A DNA stretch of 36,423 nucleotides, taken from positions 1-36,423 of the forward strand of contig ONVG01000001.1 in NCBI GenBank assembly GCA_900321195.1. The letters are read 5' to 3'. Of this stretch, positions 36,028-36,423 are shown in pieces. The notes below the pieces were generated by a model, which saw only the letters and a list, made by a program, of their open reading frames with translations, had not been told where the DNA came from and ran no database searches. The position numbers and the translations under genes are program-made. Numbering within the stretch: the stretch's first letter is position 1; each line of letters starts with the position of its first letter. The DNA is from an uncultured Eubacteriales bacterium. GTDB lineage: Bacteria > Bacillota > Clostridia > Oscillospirales > Acutalibacteraceae.

Positions 36028-36354
36028 TTATTTCTTATATTTAGCCAGAAAAGTTTGAAGCTCATCCGCCCCACCGGTATTTTCCGGGAGCAGCCCCACC
36101 AGACTATTCACAACGGCAACGAAGTTCTTAACGAGCTGCATATAGGTTTCACCCTTGCTTGATTTTTTAACGCCGCTTTGATCCTTGCCATTCTGGTAAG
36201 TTTCGACCCAGCCTTCTTTTTTAAGATCCTTTTGCAGCTGTCTGAGCTGCGCTTCAATAAATTCCACCTGCTTAACGAGAGCCGCCGCCAGCTCCTTTCG
36301 GTTGCCCTCTGCCATCGCCTTGATCTCGCCTTTGGTTTTCACAAATCCCGCCAA
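36028..36354 (-). CDS. terS: Terminase small subunit (P27 family), TTG start
   Basis: The start is TTG 36354 with AAGGAG ten bases upstream; the nearby ATG is out of frame and stops after six codons. The 108-residue protein has the P27 plan: N-terminal helices (AAALVKQVEFIEAQLRQLQK), a loop (GWVETYQNGKDQSGVKKSSK), and the family's ETYMQLVKNFVAVVNSLVGL helix with a LLPENTGGADELQTFL tail. It should recognise pac/cos DNA for the large subunit. Its partner terL is 9.2 kb away across about 20 genes and a terminator. The 69 bases to the window end contain a GC-rich stretch but no gene. Confidence 0.7.
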   Translation of the reverse strand: MAGFVKTKGEIKAMAEGNRKELAAALVKQVEFIEAQLRQLQKDLKKEGWVETYQNGKDQSGVKKSSKGETYMQLVKNFVAVVNSLVGLLPENTGGADELQTFLAKYKK

Positions 36355-36423
36355 TTCATCCTCACTCCTTTCAATTCGTCCAACCTACACCCCCCTCGCG
36401 CGTACTATGCGTTAATATGGTAG

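Overview
The window is essentially one temperate siphovirus genome (HK97-type head, long non-contractile tail) from a low-to-mid-GC Clostridia host, most likely a gut Ruminococcaceae/Oscillospiraceae member. The host call is inference, from gene families, ribosome-binding sites and dispersed repeats. Almost all genes are on the minus strand. Only the lysogeny block (about 3.57-7.26 kb) is on the plus strand.

The gene order is that of a circular phage map opened within or next to an HNH gene, not of an integrated prophage. The integrase and a 26-bp tRNA 3' end (attP-like) lie directly beside the endolysin, with no chromosomal genes between. The left end cuts an HNH endonuclease gene just downstream of a RinA/ArpU-like late regulator. 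The right end begins just upstream of a P27-type small terminase. On a circle this gives the usual order regulator-HNH-terS, with some sequence apparently missing at the junction.

Layout: (i) 1-3.53 kb, minus strand: early lytic genes (Cro-like HTH, small HTH and zinc-ribbon proteins, an HUH-type rolling-circle replication initiator, a frame-disrupted VRR-NUC nuclease, the late regulator, HNH). (ii) 3.53-3.77 kb: control region with face-to-face promoters and palindromic operators. (iii) 3.77-7.26 kb, plus strand: repressor, a membrane-anchored DnaQ-fold protein with altered catalytic residues, a voltage-gated K+ channel, and a tyrosine integrase. (iv) 7.4 kb: attP. (v) 7.5-27.1 kb, minus strand: endolysin, holin, receptor-binding and baseplate proteins, Tal-like, Dit-like, tape measure, tail chaperone, major tail protein, head-tail joining proteins, capsid, protease, portal, large terminase. 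(vi) 27.4-36.35 kb, minus strand: about 20 small early-type genes (zinc ribbons, ParB-like, PD-(D/E)XK-like, a hexapeptide-repeat protein) lying between terS and terL and ended by an intrinsic terminator.

Three elements go beyond a standard phage. First, between the tail chaperone and tape measure is a compact candidate type I toxin-antitoxin locus: a 31-residue membrane peptide, a convergent antisense RNA, 11-bp direct repeats, a shared terminator, and a hairpin over the toxin ribosome-binding site. Second, a strong promoter and terminator define a roughly 76-nt RNA antisense to the leader of the HUH replication gene, resembling plasmid copy-number control. Third, the repressor operon carries a Kv-type channel and a probably inactive membrane-tethered exonuclease fold, a plausible new lysogenic-conversion or superinfection-exclusion pair. 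The structural operon is also laced with AT-rich inverted repeats that abut stop codons and ribosome-binding sites.
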